Shown: positions 61,206 through 64,000 of the stretch, in pieces | How the letters are laid out: the number at the start of each line of letters is the position of its first letter | How positions within the stretch are numbered: position 1 is the stretch's first letter | From: Gp1-AA122 sp035631655 | GTDB lineage: Bacteria > Acidobacteriota > Terriglobia > Terriglobales > Acidobacteriaceae | Assembly (NCBI GenBank): GCA_035631655.1 | Contig: DASQIH010000048.1 | Span: forward strand, 9,137 to 73,136 | DNA: 64,000 nucleotides | Direction: 5' to 3' | Notes under the pieces: generated by a model | The model's database searches: none | What the model saw: the letters and a program-made list of their open reading frames with translations, nothing else | What the model was told of the DNA's origin: nothing | Program-made: the position numbers and the translations under genes

Positions 61206-62996
61206 CTACGGCAGGCTGTCCAGGTAGCAGGGATCGCCCGTTTCCTGGGCGGGAACTGACCCAGGCGGGGTCGCCCAGGGCACGTTGGCGAAATCGAAGA
61301 ATTCGGTCATGTCCATGGATGCCGCATCGCGTTTGGTGAGATGCGGAAGGTTGAACCGTTTTTCGATCAGCGTCAGGATCGCCGTATAGTCGGTCGAGGT
61401 GTGCGACACATAGTTCTTTTTCGCAAATGGCGATACTACGATCAGCGGCACGCGATAGCCGGTATACACAAAGTCGCAGTTCGGCCCCGACTGCAGAACG
61501 CAGATGTCGGGCGGATTCTGGAAAAGGTCGGACGGGGGCATGCCGTCCGGGTTCGGAACCGGCGTGAAGGGCGCAACGTGGTCGTACAATCCGCCGCCCT
61601 CGTCGAAGGTCAGAATGAACGCCGAATCCTTCCACGATGGGCTGTTCATCAACGAGTTGATTAGGTTTGAAACATACTGCGCCCCAAGCTGAATCCTGGT
61701 CGGGACGGCAGGAGGCGTAACATTAACCGTTGGGTGTTCATCTAAACCTGCGCCATAGGCCGGCTCAATCAATGCGACATTCGGCAGTGTCCCGTTCTTC
61801 ACATCCTGCAGGTACTGGTTGATCGATTGTACGTGCGCAAGCAGCGCGGAATTGCCCTTCATCGTCTGACCAAACGTGAACCATCCGATCTCGCTGTAAT
61901 TGATCAAGCAAGCAGAGTCGCTATCGGCGCACGGACTGCTGTTAGCTGTGCTCTGGGATGGCACATAAATCTTCCAACTCAGGCCCGCGCTCTCCAGTTC
62001 CTCGAAGATAGTCTTGGCAGTCACAAAAGTCCCGGCGGGCGGCGGGTATACGTGCCCTTGTGAAGTGCCAGCAATCAGGTACATCCGGTTCGGCTGGGTG
62101 CGCGACATGACGGGCGAGAACCACCGGTCCGAGGTGGCGAAACTCGACGCCATGAAGTAGTAGTAATTCAGGTCGGTGCTGTCGTAATAGCCCATAGCGC
62201 GAATGCCGTTGACATCCATATAGCCGGTATTTCTGCGCGAGTCGTCAGCGGCGGTACTCACGAAACCATCCAGCGTGGCATCCTTCGCAACGGGATTGCC
62301 CAGGTTCCAGTCCACGTGACTTTCGTTCCACGACGGACTTGGGTTCTCGATGCATTGAGTCAGCAGATGAAACGAGGAGATGGGATTACTGTCGTTGGGA
62401 GTCGCGCCACAGTTCCCGGGAGGCGGCGAGTTGGGATCGCAGCCAGGATTCGTAGGAACCGGCCCCGCTGGATTATTGAACTGCGGCAAGCCATCAAATT
62501 GCTGATCGTGAAACTGTCCCTGGCTCTGGGCCCAGTATTCGCGCAGAGCGCCGAAGTAGTGATCGAAGGAGCGGTTCTCCTGGGCCAAGAAAATGATGTG
62601 GTTCAGTGACTGGAGAGTGCCGACGAACTTGGCGGTCACGGAAGTCGCTGCGTTAAGAGTAATGCTGCACGTAGTTGTTGTGCCGGAGCAAGCCCCCGAC
62701 CAACCGCCAAAACCAAATCCATTAGAGGACGTGGCTGTCAGGGTCACTGCCGTGCCCTGCGCGAAATTCGCCGTGCAGGTTTGGCCACAATTGATGCCGG
62801 CTGGATTGCTAGTCACCGTCCCTGAACCACTCACCGTAACCGCCAGCTGGACTTGGGATGGGGATGGAGTCGGAGGAGGGAGCGGCGGCGGGCCGCCACC
62901 GGGTCCTGCATTGTGCAGTGACTGACAAGCCGTGATACCAACAGTAAGAAGAAGAACAATGAGGAATGTGAGTCTCGAATTCGAGGCGGGGGCCAT
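61206..62996 (-). CDS. Phospholipase C/acid phosphatase-family lipoprotein
   Basis: The 596-residue protein has a lipoprotein signal with lipobox TAC at C24, a Pro-rich linker and a bacterial beta-repeat (InlB/List-type, about 50-125, with GSGTVTSNPAGINCGQTC and four Cys). The phosphoesterase domain (about 130-590) follows: ENRSFDHYFG near its start, MSRTQPNRMYLIAGTSQGH, ILTFDEGGGLYDHVAPF and VPLIVVSPFAKKNYVSH. It is a surface or periplasmic enzyme hydrolysing phosphodiesters or phosphomonoesters; the substrate is not readable. The start is ATG 62996. Confidence 0.9.
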   Translation of the reverse strand: MAPASNSRLTFLIVLLLTVGITACQSLHNAGPGGGPPPLPPPTPSPSQVQLAVTVSGSGTVTSNPAGINCGQTCTANFAQGTAVTLTATSSNGFGFGGWSGACSGTTTTCSITLNAATSVTAKFVGTLQSLNHIIFLAQENRSFDHYFGALREYWAQSQGQFHDQQFDGLPQFNNPAGPVPTNPGCDPNSPPPGNCGATPNDSNPISSFHLLTQCIENPSPSWNESHVDWNLGNPVAKDATLDGFVSTAADDSRRNTGYMDVNGIRAMGYYDSTDLNYYYFMASSFATSDRWFSPVMSRTQPNRMYLIAGTSQGHVYPPPAGTFVTAKTIFEELESAGLSWKIYVPSQSTANSSPCADSDSACLINYSEIGWFTFGQTMKGNSALLAHVQSINQYLQDVKNGTLPNVALIEPAYGAGLDEHPTVNVTPPAVPTRIQLGAQYVSNLINSLMNSPSWKDSAFILTFDEGGGLYDHVAPFTPVPNPDGMPPSDLFQNPPDICVLQSGPNCDFVYTGYRVPLIVVSPFAKKNYVSHTSTDYTAILTLIEKRFNLPHLTKRDAASMDMTEFFDFANVPWATPPGSVPAQETGDPCYLDSLP

Positions 62997-63280
62997 TGAT
63001 CCTGATCCTTCCTGTGCTCTGGCTTCGATGGCCTGGGCGAGTAGCCGGTTGTTTGTGCCTGCGTAGCACTTCTTTTCTCGTCTTTTGAGAAAGTTATGAC
63101 GGTATTCAGAGATCCTGGTTCGTCGTAAGGTGGTTTACCGTCGGTTTCTACAGGATGATCCGCACTCGATTGGTGAGAACTTGGAAGACACTTCGAGCCG
63201 GCTCAAGCAGGAATATGCGAGAGACAGTTCTGCGCTCCTTGTTAAAGAGCCCATTGGCAGAACATCACATTACTTTCTTG
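62997..63280. other. Intergenic stretch without a recognised gene
   Basis: This gap holds the phosphoesterase promoter region. A short plus-strand frame at 63130-63336 is not credible, because it runs through the terminator of the next gene and lacks a ribosome site. I see nothing else. Confidence 0.4.
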
Positions 63281-63329
63281 CAAAAAGAAAAGGCACTCCG
63301 AATGACACAGTTCAGGCCCTTCGGAGTGC
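63281..63329 (-). terminator. Rho-independent terminator of the small secreted protein gene
   Basis: On the minus strand GCACTCCGAA pairs with TTCGGAGTGC (10 bp, 17-base loop) and is followed by CTTTTCTTTTTG. It begins 41 bases after the stop of the gene at 63370. Confidence 0.75.
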
Positions 63330-63369
63330 GTTCTGACGATTTTCGGGCAGAAAAAATGTCCTAGAGAGC

Positions 63370-63693
63370 TTACTTCGCGCCTTCGTCGGCAACCATGCTG
63401 ACGTTGTCTACCGTCAGAGTGTTGTTATCTAACGAACCCTCGACTTTTACGTGATGACCGGCGTGATCCTTCAGCGCTTCCTGATTGGCCACGGGTAAAA
63501 CGCTCTTGTCGGCATCGTTGACAAACACGAGCGGCTGGCCGGCGTCGGCACACTTCTTGGCGCACTCGGCATTCACCTTAGCCCCACACTTGGCATCACT
63601 CACATAGCCGGTCCAAGAACCCTTGCTGCCTCCTGCCAGAGCGGCGGTGGCCATCAGGGCCAGCAGAACTGCTGTTGCGAAAATCTTCTTCAT
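63370..63693 (-). CDS. Small secreted protein, two-cysteine type, unknown
   Basis: The protein has 107 residues from ATG 63693, set by AGGAGG 8 bases upstream; an ATG at 63699 is too close. A signal peptide (MKKIFATAVLLALMATAALAGG) is followed by a small domain with GYVSDAKCGAKVNAECAKKCADAG (three Cys; the pattern suits a metal or disulfide site) and a beta-strand end (HVKVEGSLDNNTLTVDNVSM), like an OB-type fold. This looks like the type of small secreted protein common in acidobacteria; function unknown. Confidence 0.8.
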   Translation of the reverse strand: MKKIFATAVLLALMATAALAGGSKGSWTGYVSDAKCGAKVNAECAKKCADAGQPLVFVNDADKSVLPVANQEALKDHAGHHVKVEGSLDNNTLTVDNVSMVADEGAK

Positions 63694-63946
63694 TAGCATT
63701 TCCTCCTCAATTTTTTAGGTAAGACATTGTTCGGCGGCGCTTGCTTGGATCAGGTGGATTGCCGCTATGGTGGCGCAGCCCGCGCCCTCGTGTCAAACCC
63801 TGTAGTTCATGCCTGCAGATAAGGCTTAGTATGAGAGATAACAAAAACAGTTGCAGATTGATAGGGAGGTTTCAAGACTACAAAGCGGTGTCGCTTTCCT
63901 TGAAACCTTGAAACCTCTGAAACTTTGAACCTTTGAACCTTTTCTC

Positions 63947-64000
63947 TCACCCCTCCATCGTGGAAACGTCCCCCGCATCGGTCCCAGTCTCCTTGGCCTT
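63947..64000 (-). CDS. Possible 3' end of a gene entering from the right
   Basis: The minus strand is open from the window edge for 17 codons (KAKETGTDAGDVSTMEG) to a TGA at 63949-63947. It is too short to identify. The 247 bases between it and the preceding gene carry only a run of CTTTGAACC-like short repeats. Confidence 0.35.
   Translation of the reverse strand, partial: KAKETGTDAGDVSTMEG

Noticed and set aside
63130..63336. 68-codon plus-strand frame
   Set aside because: It crosses the terminator hairpin of the small secreted protein gene and has no ribosome site.
63890..63945. Short CTTTGAACC-like repeats near the right edge
   Set aside because: Low-complexity sequence of a few 8-10 base units; too short and irregular to call an element.

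Overview
The window looks like chromosomal DNA of an acidobacterium (Acidobacteriota, Terriglobia/Koribacter-like). The reasons are the GC-rich sequence, a compact Tad pilus locus with an attached DUF192 gene, many polytopic GT87-type membrane proteins, S9 peptidases, and dispersed intergenic hairpin repeats of the GTCATTCCGAG type. This placement is inference from gene content; no rRNA or tRNA gene was found to confirm it. I see no insertion sequence, prophage or CRISPR array.

Layout. 1-2.1 kb: the end of an FtsX/MacB-type permease overlapping an ABC ATPase that is fused to a complete DtxR-type metalloregulator. 2.1-5.5 kb: a lipid-free secreted protein of unknown role and a GH15 glucoamylase-like enzyme, divergent. 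5.5-7.7 kb: an oxidative-stress and iron module, a [2Fe-2S] ferredoxin and Dps-like ferritin divergent from OxyR, with an OxyR-type operator between them. 7.8-10 kb: a STAS antagonist and an FHA-GAF-PP2C phosphatase (partner switching). 10-13.5 kb: three polytopic membrane proteins, two of GT87 type. 13.7-23.5 kb: the Tad/Flp locus (flp, cpaB, cpaC, cpaE, cpaF, tadB, tadC, DUF192, and a Pro/Gly-rich TonB-like protein) ending in a terminator. 23.7-30.8 kb: a membrane protein, a mazE antitoxin with a nonsense codon, and a TetR-MFP-RND efflux operon with a clear TetR operator.

30.9-40.5 kb: prolyl oligopeptidase, a hypothetical membrane protein, a CPBP-like membrane protein lacking the catalytic glutamates, NDH-2, NfeD and slipin (membrane quality control), a SPOR protein, a sulfite-oxidase-like molybdoenzyme, and an ArsR regulator with a palindromic operator. 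40.5-45.3 kb: a large hybrid histidine kinase with a pseudo-receiver, divergent from an HD-GYP response regulator. 45.4-49.5 kb: two glycine-zipper envelope paralogues flanking a SIMPL-domain protein, a DUF2207-like membrane protein without its ectodomain, and a small zinc-ribbon protein.

49.7-56.1 kb is a peptidoglycan-recycling neighbourhood: an exported fusion of a beta-lactamase-fold hydrolase (AmiE-like) with an exo-N-acetylmuramidase (NamZ, DUF1343), a second cytoplasmic hydrolase overlapping murQ, then murQ and murA. 56.2-56.8 kb: an RHH antitoxin and MazF toxin. 56.9-59.7 kb: rpsO-pnp, the PNPase having a Gly/Arg/His-rich tail. 59.9-64 kb: a zinc-ribbon/Sel1 protein, a tiny membrane ORF, a phospholipase C-type lipoprotein, a small secreted protein with a strong terminator, and the last codons of another gene.

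The most unusual items are the ABC-ATPase/DtxR fusion, which has an internal Shine-Dalgarno and ATG exactly at the domain junction, and the exported amidase-NamZ fusion beside a hydrolase-murQ overlap.
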